Shown here: positions 1-8,014 of the stretch, piece after piece | How the letters are laid out: each line of letters starts with the position of its first letter | Numbering within the stretch: position 1 is the first letter of the stretch | Source of the DNA: Mxb001 sp046046455 | GTDB lineage: Bacteria; Actinomycetota; Actinomycetes; S36-B12 | DNA: 25,590 nucleotides | Assembly: GCA_046046455.1 (NCBI GenBank) | Contig: JBJOJS010000122.1 | Coordinates: 1 to 25,590, forward strand | Direction: 5' to 3' | The notes under the pieces: generated by a model | Databases searched by the model: none | Seen by the model: only the letters and a program-made list of their open reading frames with translations | Told to the model about the DNA's origin: nothing | Made by a program: the position numbers and the translations under genes

Positions 1-1323
1 GGCCATCTCCTCGGGCATCGGTGCACCTGAGGTGAGATCCGGCAGATTCGCGAAGGCTCCCTCGAGGTCGGCGGAGACGTCGATCCAGGGCAGCCCGCGC
101 ACGTCATCGGCCGCGGCGCGCAGATCGGCTTCGAAGGCATCGATGGAGTCGAGCGACACTGGCTGCACCGTCAGGTGCAGTGTGCGAGGCAGATCCCCCA
201 GGCTCGGCTGCGGTTGGAGGATCCATCCGCGTCGGCGCAGGGCGTCGGCCAAACGGAAGGGGTCGATGCGGTCAGTGTCATCGCCTGCGAGGGCAATGAG
301 GGTGGAGTCGGGTCGTGTGACCACGCGCAAGCCTGGAATCGACTCCACCGTCAAGGCGATGCGACGCGTGGCCTCGCGCGCGCGGCGTGCGGCGTCGATG
401 AAGCCCTGGTGTCCGAGTGCATGGGCTACCGCCCAGGCTGCAGCCATCGGGCCAGCGGACTTCGTGCTCTGCAGCGTGGTGTTGACCACCGGGTATCCCG
501 GCCACTGGGAGAAGGCGTAGTAGGTCCCCGACCTCAGATCGACGTCGCGGAACAGCAGAAGCGACGCGCCCTTGGGGGAGAATCCGTACTTGTGCAGGTC
601 CATCGCGATCGACGTCACTCCATCGATGACAAAGTCCATCGGGGGCACTTCCTCGCCACCCAGGCGTGCATAGGCAAGCGTGAATCCACCGATGCAGGCG
701 TCCACATGGCACGGCACTCCGTGTGCCGCTGAGACGGCAGCGATCCCAGGGATCTCGTCGACCACACCGTGCGCGTACGACGGAGCGGATGCCACGACGA
801 GTGCAACGCGGCCATCCGACTTCTCGAGCGCCGAGCGCACGGAGTCGGCTGTGAGCCGCAGGCTGCTGCGATCCACTCCAACGGTCTCCACGTCGAGTCC
901 GAGGAGATGGGCTGCCTTGTGGAACGCCGGATGCACGGTGTCGGCGACGACGATGACGGGCGCCCCGACTCCTCCGCCGCGCTTCCACCGTTCTCGGGCC
1001 GCGAGCACGGCCAGGATGCAGGATTCGGTGCCTCCGCTGGTGACGATGCCTGCCGCGTCGGCGGGTGCTCGCATGAGGTCGAGTCCCCACCCGACCAACT
1101 CGTTCTCGATGCGGGCAACGCTCGGGAAGGTGGTCGGATCCAGGGCATTGACCTCAGCAAAGGCGCGGAGTGCTTCGAGGCCGGATGTCGTAGCGGCTTC
1201 GTCTCCCGCGTCGTACACGTAGGCGAGCACCCGACCGCCGTGGATGGGAGGGTCACCCTCGCGGAAGTCCGCCAGCGCCTTCGCGATATCGCCGGGCTTC
1301 ATGCCCTCGTCCGGGACTCCCAT
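1..1323 (-). CDS. PLP-dependent group II decarboxylase family protein, sphingosine-1-phosphate lyase-like (3' end outside window)
   Basis: An uninterrupted 441-codon frame runs off the left edge. The translation looks like the sphingosine-1-phosphate lyase branch of the group II PLP decarboxylases: TSGGTES near residues 95-101, ADTVHPAFHKAAHLLG at 128-142 with the PLP-stacking His at 131, HVDACIGGF at 206-214 with the cofactor-contacting Asp at 208, and DLHKYGFSPKG at 242-252 with the expected Schiff-base Lys at 245. The family cleaves or decarboxylates amino-group substrates; S1P lyase cleaves phosphorylated long-chain bases to a fatty aldehyde and phosphoethanolamine. No N-terminal membrane anchor is visible, so it would be soluble. 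The start ATG at 1323 is chosen because GGAGG lies 7 nt upstream (1331-1335); an in-frame ATG at 1302 lacks this. It is divergent from a two-component system. Substrate is unknown: fold and cofactor are well supported, S1P specificity is inference. It could be another amino-acid decarboxylase-like enzyme. Confidence 0.82.
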   Translation of the reverse strand, partial: MGVPDEGMKPGDIAKALADFREGDPPIHGGRVLAYVYDAGDEAATTSGLEALRAFAEVNALDPTTFPSVARIENELVGWGLDLMRAPADAAGIVTSGGTESCILAVLAARERWKRGGGVGAPVIVVADTVHPAFHKAAHLLGLDVETVGVDRSSLRLTADSVRSALEKSDGRVALVVASAPSYAHGVVDEIPGIAAVSAAHGVPCHVDACIGGFTLAYARLGGEEVPPMDFVIDGVTSIAMDLHKYGFSPKGASLLLFRDVDLRSGTYYAFSQWPGYPVVNTTLQSTKSAGPMAAAWAVAHALGHQGFIDAARRAREATRRIALTVESIPGLRVVTRPDSTLIALAGDDTDRIDPFRLADALRRRGWILQPQPSLGDLPRTLHLTVQPVSLDSIDAFEADLRAAADDVRGLPWIDVSADLEGAFANLPDLTSGAPMPEEMA

Positions 1324-1330
1324 GCGCCTA

Positions 1331-1348
1331 CCTCCGGGTCAGAGCCTA
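1331..1348 (-). promoter_or_regulatory. -10 element and ribosome binding site of the S1P lyase-like gene
   Basis: On the minus strand TAGGCT (1348-1343) fits an actinobacterial -10 TANNNT. It is followed about 13 nt before the ATG by a predicted transcription start and then GGAGG (1335-1331) at 7 nt from the start codon. The same TAGGCT hexamer precedes the gene at 8094. No convincing -35 was found. Confidence 0.5.
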
Positions 1349-1422
1349 GTGCGCAGTCGAGCCGATCACCGGGCTAGCACGGTGCTGCACCCGACTTGGT
1401 CCGCTGGACGCGAACGCCGGTC

Positions 1423-1428
1423 CATACT
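1423..1428 (+). promoter_or_regulatory. Putative leaderless -10 (CATACT) of the response regulator
   Basis: CATACT ends 6 nt before the ATG at 1435, which would put the transcription start on or next to the start codon. No Shine-Dalgarno sequence is visible before this ATG, consistent with a leaderless mRNA. The same geometry recurs before four other genes here (6305, 12483, 17098, 18104). Confidence 0.5.
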
Positions 1429-1434
1429 GCTCGC

Positions 1435-2124
1435 ATGGGCCCCGATCTGCGCATTGCCGTGGTCGAGGATGAGCCGCTCTACCGTGAACTGCTCGTCACA
1501 GGCCTCATCACGCGCCTGCCCGACGTCGCGGTCGTGGGTTCCTATGGCTCCGCGGAAGAGCTCACCTCTGCACTGCATGCAGGTGACATCGACGTGCTGC
1601 TCGCGGATGTCGATCTCGGGCCCGGGGCGGATGGCACGCAGTTGGGTGTGTACCTGCGTCGGCGGAATCGCAGAATGGGTGTCGTCCTGCTGAGTAATTT
1701 CGCGATGCCGGGGCTGCTCGCAAGCCTCCCCGAGGATGTGCGTGGAGGCTGGTCTTATCTCCTCAAGACCTCGGTCGCGGATCTCGACCAACTCGCCCTG
1801 GCGATCACGGAGTCCGCGGCCGGAGGGATGGTCATCGACTCCGCCCTCACCCGCAAGCTCGTACCTGAGCAGTCGGGGCCGCTCTCGGTCCTGACGCCTC
1901 GGCAGATCGACGTGCTCTCGCGGATGGCTAACGGATGGTCCAACAAGCGGATCGCCGATGATCTCGTGCTGTCGGTCCGCACTGTCGAGTCCGTCATTTC
2001 GGACATCATCGCCGCACTGGCGATACCCAAGGACGTCGATGGCTACAACGCTCGCGTGGCCTGCGTCCTCGTCTATCTGAAGCACACGGTGAGCACGACT
2101 AGATCAGCAGACGGGAAGCTGTGA
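1435..2124 (+). CDS. Two-component response regulator, NarL/LuxR family
   Basis: This 229-residue protein has a receiver domain followed by a LuxR-type helix-turn-helix. The receiver shows the acidic pair E11/D12, the likely phospho-acceptor D58 in LLADVDLG, a Ser in VVLLSNF and the conserved Lys in SYLLKTS. After a linker, residues about 155-200 begin LTPRQIDVLSRMANGWSNKRIA and continue through RTVESVISDI, a typical GerE/LuxR HTH. It should bind DNA when phosphorylated by the adjacent kinase. ATG 1435 is preferred over an upstream in-frame TTG at 1396 because it begins exactly at the receiver beta strand and has a -10-like hexamer 6 nt upstream. Its stop overlaps the GTG of the kinase gene (GTGA), so the two are co-translated. 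The targets are unknown; the divergent PLP enzyme is a candidate by position only. Confidence 0.92.
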   Translation: MGPDLRIAVVEDEPLYRELLVTGLITRLPDVAVVGSYGSAEELTSALHAGDIDVLLADVDLGPGADGTQLGVYLRRRNRRMGVVLLSNFAMPGLLASLPEDVRGGWSYLLKTSVADLDQLALAITESAAGGMVIDSALTRKLVPEQSGPLSVLTPRQIDVLSRMANGWSNKRIADDLVLSVRTVESVISDIIAALAIPKDVDGYNARVACVLVYLKHTVSTTRSADGKL

Positions 2125-4214
2125 ACGGCCTACGCATGGATCGACTGGCCCTGAGCATCTGGCCGTTCATCCTGGTGGCGCCCGGTGAGTTGCTTGGGGC
2201 CTTCCTCATCCGTCGCACCAATCCGACTGAGCGCATGGGTCTGCTCGGGCTGATGGAAGTGTCCCTCGTTCTGCTCATTGGGCTCGCGTTCGCCTTCATC
2301 TGCCTCGTCATCGCCCGTCGACTCGTCGAGCGATCGCGATCGGCCTGGTGGCGCGGCGTGCCTTGCGCGATCGCGATCTATGTCTTCATCGCCGTACTGA
2401 GCGGTGTGCTCATGGTGGTCCTGCTGATCGATCGCGGACCCACGGGACAGCCCGCGTTCCTCACCGTTCTCTACATCGTCACGCGCCCCGTCTATGTCCT
2501 CATCATCGCCATCGTGGTCCAGCAGGTGCGCGACGGCGTTGCCACGACGCGTGCCGTGGATGCGATCACACAGGATCAACTCCTCCTCGTCCGCCAGGCG
2601 AACGAGATGATCGAAGCTGCAGAGCAGGACCTGCGCGCGGATTCCCTGCGGATGTTCGCCGCCCAGGTCGCACGCCCACTGAGGCAGATCGTGAGAGACG
2701 GCCCTGGACTGGACGATACCGAGCTGGCCGACCGTCTCGATGACTTCATCGAGACCCGTCTCCGTCCCATGGCGCATGTGCTCCATCCGGTGAGCGTGCG
2801 ACTGGGGCTCATCTCAGCGATGCGCTCGCTGAATCCGGATGTCACGGTCGATGCGACCCCGACGGTGCAGCGCATGGACTCTGACGGGGTCTTGCTCGAC
2901 GACGAGGTCCGTCTCCAGCTCTACCGGTGGATTCGTGCCGGTTTGCCCAGCCAGGGCGCCTCGCGGGCTGCGCTCGTGATCCGCGGAAGGGAGCTTCAGG
3001 TGTCGCTTCATCCGGCGACACCTGCGCCTGTGGACGCGGTGCAGTCTGCCGCGGGACTGCGGCTCCTGGCTCCGGCCCTCGTCTCAGCACCGCTCCTTGG
3101 GCAGGCCGCCGAGGTCAGCGTCCTGGACGATGCGCTCGCCACGCCATCCGCCAAGCCTGCGCGTTATCGGCTTCGTGATCTGCTCACGGTGCCCCTGCCG
3201 ATCAGGCTCGTCCTCGTGGCGGCGCTCAGCATTGCTTCGGCTCCCCTTCAGTTCATCGTCTATCGCTGGTCGTCTTCACCAGTCACCATCTTGACCGCGC
3301 TGTCAGGTGCTTTGGCTCCCATCGCTGTGGCGTGGCTCCTCGGCCGGCTACCACCACCGAGTCGGTCGATCGCGGGCGCATGGCGCGTCGTCACCGAGTG
3401 GCTGGTCATTGCCGCTGCATCGGCGGTTGCGCTCGCAGCCCTGGGCACCGCCTTTGCGCTGCTTCCACCGGGACTCAGTGAGTGGGGACTGATCTTCTCC
3501 CGCGTGGCCTACAGGTATGCCATCCCAGGACTGATGGTCACGCTGAGCTACGGACTCGTCGTCGAGTCCCAGCGTCGCCTCGAGCGAGCACGCCAAGCGC
3601 TCGCGGTGGAGGAGCGTCGACGCGTCGAGATCCTCGGCAAAGCACGCCAACTCGACCGTGACGTGGCAGAGGCCCTCCACCGCAATGTCCAGGCGCGGCT
3701 CGCTGCCGCCGTCGTCCTGCTGCGACTCGATCAGCGGCAGGAGGCGTGGTCACTGGTCATCGAGATGTCGTCCGAGGAGATCCCGTGGCTCCTCGACCGC
3801 ATGGGGGAGGAGCCTTCCGGTCGCGGACTGGTACCGGACCCGCCCATGGGCCTCACGGTCATCCAGGTCGACGAGTTGCCCGTCGACGACGGCACCTTCG
3901 ACCTGCTCGCTCGTGCCGTGGGCGAGGTTGCTGTCAATGCCCGTCGGCACGGACGTGCCTCGACCCTCGTGATCTCCGTTCACGCGGATCACGGCCGCTG
4001 CCGGGTTGTATGCGAGGACGATGGAGTCGGTATGCCCGCCGACGTCGTGCCCGGGCTCGGGTTGCGATTGCTCGACGACACCATGTCGGTGCTCGGGGGA
4101 ACGTGGTGCATGGACTCATCCCACCCTGGTTGTCGCGTCACACTCGACATTCCCGTGCGGAATTCGCCGCCCCTGCACGCTACGGCGTCAGGTCTTGCAT
4201 CTTCCGACGTGTGA
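2121..4214 (+). CDS. Membrane sensor histidine kinase with duplicated, half-degenerate architecture
   Basis: This 697-residue kinase starts at GTG 2121, overlapping the regulator stop. Hydrophobic segments at about 9-29, 45-66, 80-103 and 112-134 are followed by a soluble stretch (135-350), then four more segments (about 360-381, 388-410, 423-448, 459-480) and a C-terminal kinase. The C-terminal kinase has a HisKA_3-like helix with His520 in EALHRNVQARL, an N-box EVAVNARRHG (602-611), a G1 box DDGVGMP (633-639) and a G2 box GLGLRLL (645-651). The soluble stretch at 150-335 resembles the same module without its motifs: a helix without a phospho-His, a short LHPVSVRLGL that resembles the start of such ATPase domains, and LQLYRWIRAG where an N-box would be. 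His520 is followed by Arg instead of the usual Asp/Glu of HisKA_3. The 3' end overlaps the convergent gene at 4180-4386 by 35 bp. Signal unknown. Confidence 0.88.
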   Translation: MNGLRMDRLALSIWPFILVAPGELLGAFLIRRTNPTERMGLLGLMEVSLVLLIGLAFAFICLVIARRLVERSRSAWWRGVPCAIAIYVFIAVLSGVLMVVLLIDRGPTGQPAFLTVLYIVTRPVYVLIIAIVVQQVRDGVATTRAVDAITQDQLLLVRQANEMIEAAEQDLRADSLRMFAAQVARPLRQIVRDGPGLDDTELADRLDDFIETRLRPMAHVLHPVSVRLGLISAMRSLNPDVTVDATPTVQRMDSDGVLLDDEVRLQLYRWIRAGLPSQGASRAALVIRGRELQVSLHPATPAPVDAVQSAAGLRLLAPALVSAPLLGQAAEVSVLDDALATPSAKPARYRLRDLLTVPLPIRLVLVAALSIASAPLQFIVYRWSSSPVTILTALSGALAPIAVAWLLGRLPPPSRSIAGAWRVVTEWLVIAAASAVALAALGTAFALLPPGLSEWGLIFSRVAYRYAIPGLMVTLSYGLVVESQRRLERARQALAVEERRRVEILGKARQLDRDVAEALHRNVQARLAAAVVLLRLDQRQEAWSLVIEMSSEEIPWLLDRMGEEPSGRGLVPDPPMGLTVIQVDELPVDDGTFDLLARAVGEVAVNARRHGRASTLVISVHADHGRCRVVCEDDGVGMPADVVPGLGLRLLDDTMSVLGGTWCMDSSHPGCRVTLDIPVRNSPPLHATASGLASSDV

Positions 4215-4386
4215 AGGTCGCTGCCCCACCGATGACGAGGGCAAGGCAGAGGAAGACGACGGCCAGGAGATCGACGCCGAACGACACGATGCGTACGAGA
4301 GCCGCCACCGCGAAGAGCGCCGCAGCCGCGACCTGAAGGAAGAAGGCGAAGCGCAGTTGTCGACGCAGGCTCTCGTCCGCAGTCAT
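4180..4386 (-). CDS. Small two-helix membrane protein, unknown function
   Basis: This 68-residue protein has a short polar N-terminus (MTADESLRRQLR), two hydrophobic segments at about 13-32 and 36-57, and a basic tail (TRRKMQD). I do not recognise the family. It is judged real because its ATG overlaps the stop codon of the upstream methyltransferase gene (ATGA), so it should be translationally coupled, and because its composition is a clean double TM hairpin instead of a frame shadow. Its 3' end overlaps the convergent kinase gene by 35 bp, with no room for a terminator. The TM hairpin with positive ends suggests both termini in the cytoplasm. Nothing in the sequence indicates a link to RNA methylation beyond co-transcription. 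Confidence 0.62.
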   Translation of the reverse strand: MTADESLRRQLRFAFFLQVAAAALFAVAALVRIVSFGVDLLAVVFLCLALVIGGAATFTRRKMQDLTP

Positions 4387-5576
4387 GATCCGAGGCTATC
4401 TCGCGGTTCGAGCAGAGCCACGCACTCCACGTGGTGCGTCATGGGGAAGAGATCGAAGGCGCGCAGGGCAACCAGCTCCCAGCCAAGGTGTCGTGCCGTC
4501 GCGACATCGCGTGCAAGTGCAGCGGGGTCGCACGCGACGTAGGTGATGGCCCGCGGTCCCAGGGCCACGATGCGTTCCATCACCTCTCGGCCCGCGCCGG
4601 TGCGCGGTGGGTCGAGGACGACGATGTCGCAACGCTTCAATCCAGCGCTTCTCAGCCACCTGTCGACCCGGTCGTGATGAATGTGGATTGTCGGGGCGTC
4701 GTGCAGTGAGCGGCGGGCGCCCTTGACCGCGATCTCATCGCCTTCGACGGCATCGACGCGCCCACCTGGACCCAGATCGTCGACGTAAGCACCGGCGAAG
4801 AGGCCGACTCCGGCGTACAGGTCGACGAGGTGCTCACCCGCTCTGGGTCGCAGAAGGGAGCGGACTGCGTCGACGAGCGCGTCGGGCGCCCCCGGATGCA
4901 CCTGCCAGAAGGCAGTGGCATCGAAGGTCCACTCACGGTCGGCAGCCCGCTGCTGAACGCGCGCACGTCCAGCCACGGGGTCGGGGAGTACGACGGCATC
5001 CCCCTCGGGCTGCACGCCGAGCACTTCCTGCACGCCCGGCCATGGGACTCCGAGCACATCCGCACCGCCGAGCGCGGGCGAGGCGATGAGGCATTCGGCA
5101 ATGGGGATGACGTCGTGCGTGTGATGGGCGCGTAGTCCGGCGTGACCGTCCGCGTCGACCGAGTAACGCATGCGTGTGCGCCACTGCAGGCCATCGACGT
5201 CGCCGGGCACGGCTTCGACCTCGACATGGGTCCAGCGATCTGCAGGCTCACCGCCGATCCGAGTGAGTTGCTCGGCCACGACCGTCGCCTTGATCCGCCG
5301 CTGGGCGGCGAGGGCGATGTGCTGCCAGTCGCAGCCTCCGCAGGTGCCGGCGTAGGAGCAGGGTGGTAACACCCGATCCGGTGAGGCCGTCACGATGTCC
5401 ACCGCCTGCGCGCGCATGAAGCGCCCGTGGGCAGGCACTGACGTCAGGGTGGCGACGATCCGCTCCCCCGGAAGGGCATCGCGGACGAAGACCACCCGCC
5501 CGTCATGCCGGGCCACCGCCTCACCGCCATGGGCCATGGACGTGACGTCGAGGGTGATGCGATCCCCTACCTTCAT
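4383..5576 (-). CDS. TrmA/RumA family 23S rRNA (uracil-5-)-methyltransferase, TRAM domain, Fe-S
   Basis: This 397-residue SAM-dependent m5U methyltransferase has a TRAM RNA-binding domain (residues 1-60: MKVGDRITLDV, GGEAVARHDGRVVFV). A [4Fe-4S] cluster motif of RumA type follows, with C73, C79 and C82 in CSYAGTCGGC and C162. The Rossmann SAM site is DLYAGVGLFA (252-261) with VEGDEIAV, then VLDPPRTG (320-327), the catalytic nucleophile C349 in YVACDPAALARDV, and the general base E384 in HHVEC. All catalytic residues are present. ATG 5576 is chosen because it begins the TRAM domain and overlaps the stop of trmB (ATGA); a longer frame upstream is antisense read-through of trmB. Actinobacteria often carry one member of this family, so the exact uridine (23S rRNA versus tRNA) is not decided here. 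Confidence 0.92.
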   Translation of the reverse strand: MKVGDRITLDVTSMAHGGEAVARHDGRVVFVRDALPGERIVATLTSVPAHGRFMRAQAVDIVTASPDRVLPPCSYAGTCGGCDWQHIALAAQRRIKATVVAEQLTRIGGEPADRWTHVEVEAVPGDVDGLQWRTRMRYSVDADGHAGLRAHHTHDVIPIAECLIASPALGGADVLGVPWPGVQEVLGVQPEGDAVVLPDPVAGRARVQQRAADREWTFDATAFWQVHPGAPDALVDAVRSLLRPRAGEHLVDLYAGVGLFAGAYVDDLGPGGRVDAVEGDEIAVKGARRSLHDAPTIHIHHDRVDRWLRSAGLKRCDIVVLDPPRTGAGREVMERIVALGPRAITYVACDPAALARDVATARHLGWELVALRAFDLFPMTHHVECVALLEPRDSLGS

Positions 5577-6223
5577 GCGGCCACCCGCTCGAACCACAGG
5601 TCGATGGATTCGCGTCCTGCGGCGAGGCCGCGGCGTTCGTAGCGAGTGAGGGGCCGCCACTCTGGGCGCTCGATCGCGCCTCCGCTCCACCGCGGGCTGT
5701 GCTGTATAGCCTCGGCGATCGCCGTTGCGTACTCGGGCCAATCCGTGGCGAGGTGCCAGAAGCCGCCGATGGCCACTCTCTCCGCCAGTGCGTCGGCAAA
5801 GGTGGACGTCACGAGCCTTCGACGATGGTGGCGCTTCTTGGGCCAGGGGTCGGGGAAGAACGTGCGCACTCCGCTGAGGCGCCCGGTCGGGATGACATCA
5901 AGCACGTGGCGCACGTCGGCTTCCACGACGCGGATATTGCGAAGGTCGCGCTCGGAGATCGAAGCGAGGAGATCACCGATCCCCGGCGTGTGCATGTCCA
6001 CGGCGATGATCGCCACTGCGGGATCCGCCTCCGCCAGGGCCACCACGGCCTCCCCGGAGCCGAAGCCGATGTCGAGGACCAGCGGCCCGGCCCCCACAAC
6101 GGCGCTGTCGCCCGGCAGGTCGGCGAGCGCGACGAACTCCTGCCCCGGATGGGCGAGCGCCCGCTCCTGCCGGGCGGTACGCCGACCACGCCGATGCTTC
6201 GTGGTGGGTAGGAGGGTGTCCAT
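5573..6223 (-). CDS. trmB: tRNA (guanine-N7-)-methyltransferase TrmB
   Basis: This 216-residue protein forms m7G46 in the tRNA variable loop using SAM. Diagnostic features are the SAM-binding LDIGFGSGEAVVALAE, AVDMHTPGIG, VVEADVRHVLD, the TrmB signature FFPDPWPKKRHHRRRLV, the downstream FWHLATDWPEYA and the C-terminal RYERRGLAAGRESIDLWFERV. Length is normal for the family. ATG 6223 is the only good start: the frame is open upstream but contains no usable start codon near the conserved region. No Shine-Dalgarno or clear -10 is seen, so the promoter in the 81-bp gap shared with the divergent phosphatase is not located. It heads a three-gene operon joined by ATGA overlaps. Confidence 0.95.
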   Translation of the reverse strand: MDTLLPTTKHRRGRRTARQERALAHPGQEFVALADLPGDSAVVGAGPLVLDIGFGSGEAVVALAEADPAVAIIAVDMHTPGIGDLLASISERDLRNIRVVEADVRHVLDVIPTGRLSGVRTFFPDPWPKKRHHRRRLVTSTFADALAERVAIGGFWHLATDWPEYATAIAEAIQHSPRWSGGAIERPEWRPLTRYERRGLAAGRESIDLWFERVAA

Positions 6224-6291
6224 GGAGCGGAGGTGGCTCTCTCTTCGGTAGCTCTTCGCCCATTGGGCGCGCGTAGGGGGTTCGGGATGCC

Positions 6292-6297
6292 TAGTCT
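6292..6297 (+). promoter_or_regulatory. Putative leaderless -10 (TAGTCT) of phoD
   Basis: TAGTCT ends 7 nt before the ATG at 6305 with no Shine-Dalgarno between, suggesting transcription starts at the start codon. I see no PhoP/Pho-box-like direct repeat in the short space upstream. Confidence 0.5.
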
Positions 6298-6304
6298 GCC
6301 GTCC

Positions 6305-7993
6305 ATGACCGATGAGACCTCGACGGGCGGCCTCGACCGCCGATCCTTCCTCGCCCTCGGCGCCGTAGCCACCGGGGCCGTGCTCGTCCCTGCCACCCCG
6401 GCGCTGGCTGGGCGCACCGTACGCGCCTCGGGCCCCGTCTTCACGCTCGGAGTCGCCTCGGGTGACCCTCTGCCCGACTCGGTCATCCTCTGGACGCGCC
6501 TCGCCCCTAAGCCGCTTGAACTCGACGGCGGCATGGGTAAGGCCAAGGCGACAGTCGAGTGGGAGATCGCGACCGACGAGGCGTTCACGCAAGGGCGGCA
6601 GTCCGGCACGTACGAGGCGACGCCGACGTACGGCCATAGCGTCCACATCGACGTCAAGGGACTCACTCCCGACACGTGGTACTACTACCGCTTCAAGCAC
6701 GGATCCGAGATCTCGACGGTTGGTCGCACGCGCACCACCCCGGAGCTCGGCGCGTCGATGTCCCGACTCGTGGTGGGGCAGACATCGTGCGCCAACTGGC
6801 AGTCGGGTTACTACCAGCTCTACGCCGACCTGGCGGCCCAGCAGCCGGACTACTGGTTGGCATTGGGTGACTACATCTACGAGTACGGAAACAAGGGCTA
6901 CATGCGGCCCACGCAGAAGTCGCCTACGCGCCCCATTCCTTGGAAGTCGGAGCCCTTCTCGCTGCCCGAGTATCGCCGTCAGTACGGCCTGTACAGGTCT
7001 TCGCCCGAGCTGCAGACCCTGCATGCCGCCGCGCCGTACTCGGTGATCTGGGATGACCACGAGGTCGACAACAACTTCACGGCCGGCAAGAGCGGCGGAG
7101 ACGGCCAGAAGGACAAGGGCAAGTTCCTCGCTCGTCGAGCCGCGGGATTCCAGGCATTCTGGGAGAACCACGCCCTTCGCATTGCCCAGCCCAAGCCCTC
7201 GCCGAGGTCCATGACGATCTACCGCGAGATCACCTGGGGCACCCTCGCGACCTTCCTCATGCTCGATGGCCGGCAGTATCGGTCCGACCAGCCGGGTGAC
7301 AACACCCCGAGTGACTTCGGCAAGTGGGTCAAGGGAGTGGCGGACCCCAAGGCGACGATGCTCGGTGCCACGCAGGAGGCATGGGTGGCCGCTCGCCTGA
7401 AGGACTCGACGGCGAAGTGGAACTTCATCGGGCAGCAGACGGTGTTCTCGGACGTCAACGGATCGGTAGGACTGGGATTCCCCCTCGACGGGCTCTACAA
7501 CTACGACTCTTGGGACGGCTACTGGGCAGCGCGCGATCGGCTCACGACGGCCATCACCCAGGGGCAGGTGCGCAATCCGGTGATCCTGACCGGCGACTTC
7601 CACTGCAACCTTGCGTTCGACGTACTCTCCGAGTGGCCGGATCCCCAGGACTTCCCGTCGATGGCCGAGTGCATCAAGGCAACGCTCACCTGGGACAAGC
7701 CGGTCGTCGCGGCGGAGATTGCCACCGGGGCCATCTCCTCGCCCACGTTCTTCGGCGAAGGTGGCGTCGTGGCTGCAGCCGGTCCGCCCACCCTCGCGAA
7801 GACACCCTGGGCGAAGCACGGTGAGCTCCTCGGCAACGGCTACGTCCTGCACGAGATCACTCCCGAGGCGGATCAGGCCAAGTTCCGAGTGTGCAATGCC
7901 ATGTTCAAGCCGGGTACCCCGGAAGGGACACCAAGGGACGACAAGACGGTCGTCATCGCCGATGGCGTGCCGGGTGTGAGCGAAGTCGTCTAG
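6305..7993 (+). CDS. phoD: PhoD-type alkaline phosphatase/phosphodiesterase, Tat-exported
   Basis: This 562-residue protein starts with a twin-arginine signal (DRRSFLALGA at 11-20, hydrophobic core, TPALA cleavage site at 31-35), so it should be folded before export. The mature part opens with FTLGVASGDPLPDSVILWTRL, the N-terminal Fn3-like domain of PhoD, followed by the metallophosphatase core: LGDYIYEYG, WDDHEVDNNF, LDGRQYRSDQPG, FIGQQTVFSD, YDSWDGYWAARDRL, ILTGDFHCNLAFDV and EIATGAISSPTFF. These are the Fe/Ca-binding motifs of Bacillus PhoD, and none is missing. Expected role is release of phosphate from phosphomonoesters and phosphodiesters outside the membrane. ATG 6305 is chosen because the signal peptide starts there and a -10 lies 7 nt upstream; an in-frame start at 6233 would bury the signal. 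The gene stands alone, between a divergent operon and a strong terminator. Confidence 0.94.
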   Translation: MTDETSTGGLDRRSFLALGAVATGAVLVPATPALAGRTVRASGPVFTLGVASGDPLPDSVILWTRLAPKPLELDGGMGKAKATVEWEIATDEAFTQGRQSGTYEATPTYGHSVHIDVKGLTPDTWYYYRFKHGSEISTVGRTRTTPELGASMSRLVVGQTSCANWQSGYYQLYADLAAQQPDYWLALGDYIYEYGNKGYMRPTQKSPTRPIPWKSEPFSLPEYRRQYGLYRSSPELQTLHAAAPYSVIWDDHEVDNNFTAGKSGGDGQKDKGKFLARRAAGFQAFWENHALRIAQPKPSPRSMTIYREITWGTLATFLMLDGRQYRSDQPGDNTPSDFGKWVKGVADPKATMLGATQEAWVAARLKDSTAKWNFIGQQTVFSDVNGSVGLGFPLDGLYNYDSWDGYWAARDRLTTAITQGQVRNPVILTGDFHCNLAFDVLSEWPDPQDFPSMAECIKATLTWDKPVVAAEIATGAISSPTFFGEGGVVAAAGPPTLAKTPWAKHGELLGNGYVLHEITPEADQAKFRVCNAMFKPGTPEGTPRDDKTVVIADGVPGVSEVV

Positions 7994-8014
7994 CCCCCTA
8001 CCGACCAGGCATCC

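Noticed and set aside
1396..1434. TTG start for the response regulator
   Set aside because: It adds 13 residues not typical of receiver domains, and the -10-like CATACT would then lie inside the coding region.
2330..2374. Two GCGATCGC octamers (2330-2337, 2367-2374), like cyanobacterial HIP1
   Set aside because: Only two copies close together inside a coding region of a GC-rich genome; Ile/Ala/Arg codon choice explains them.
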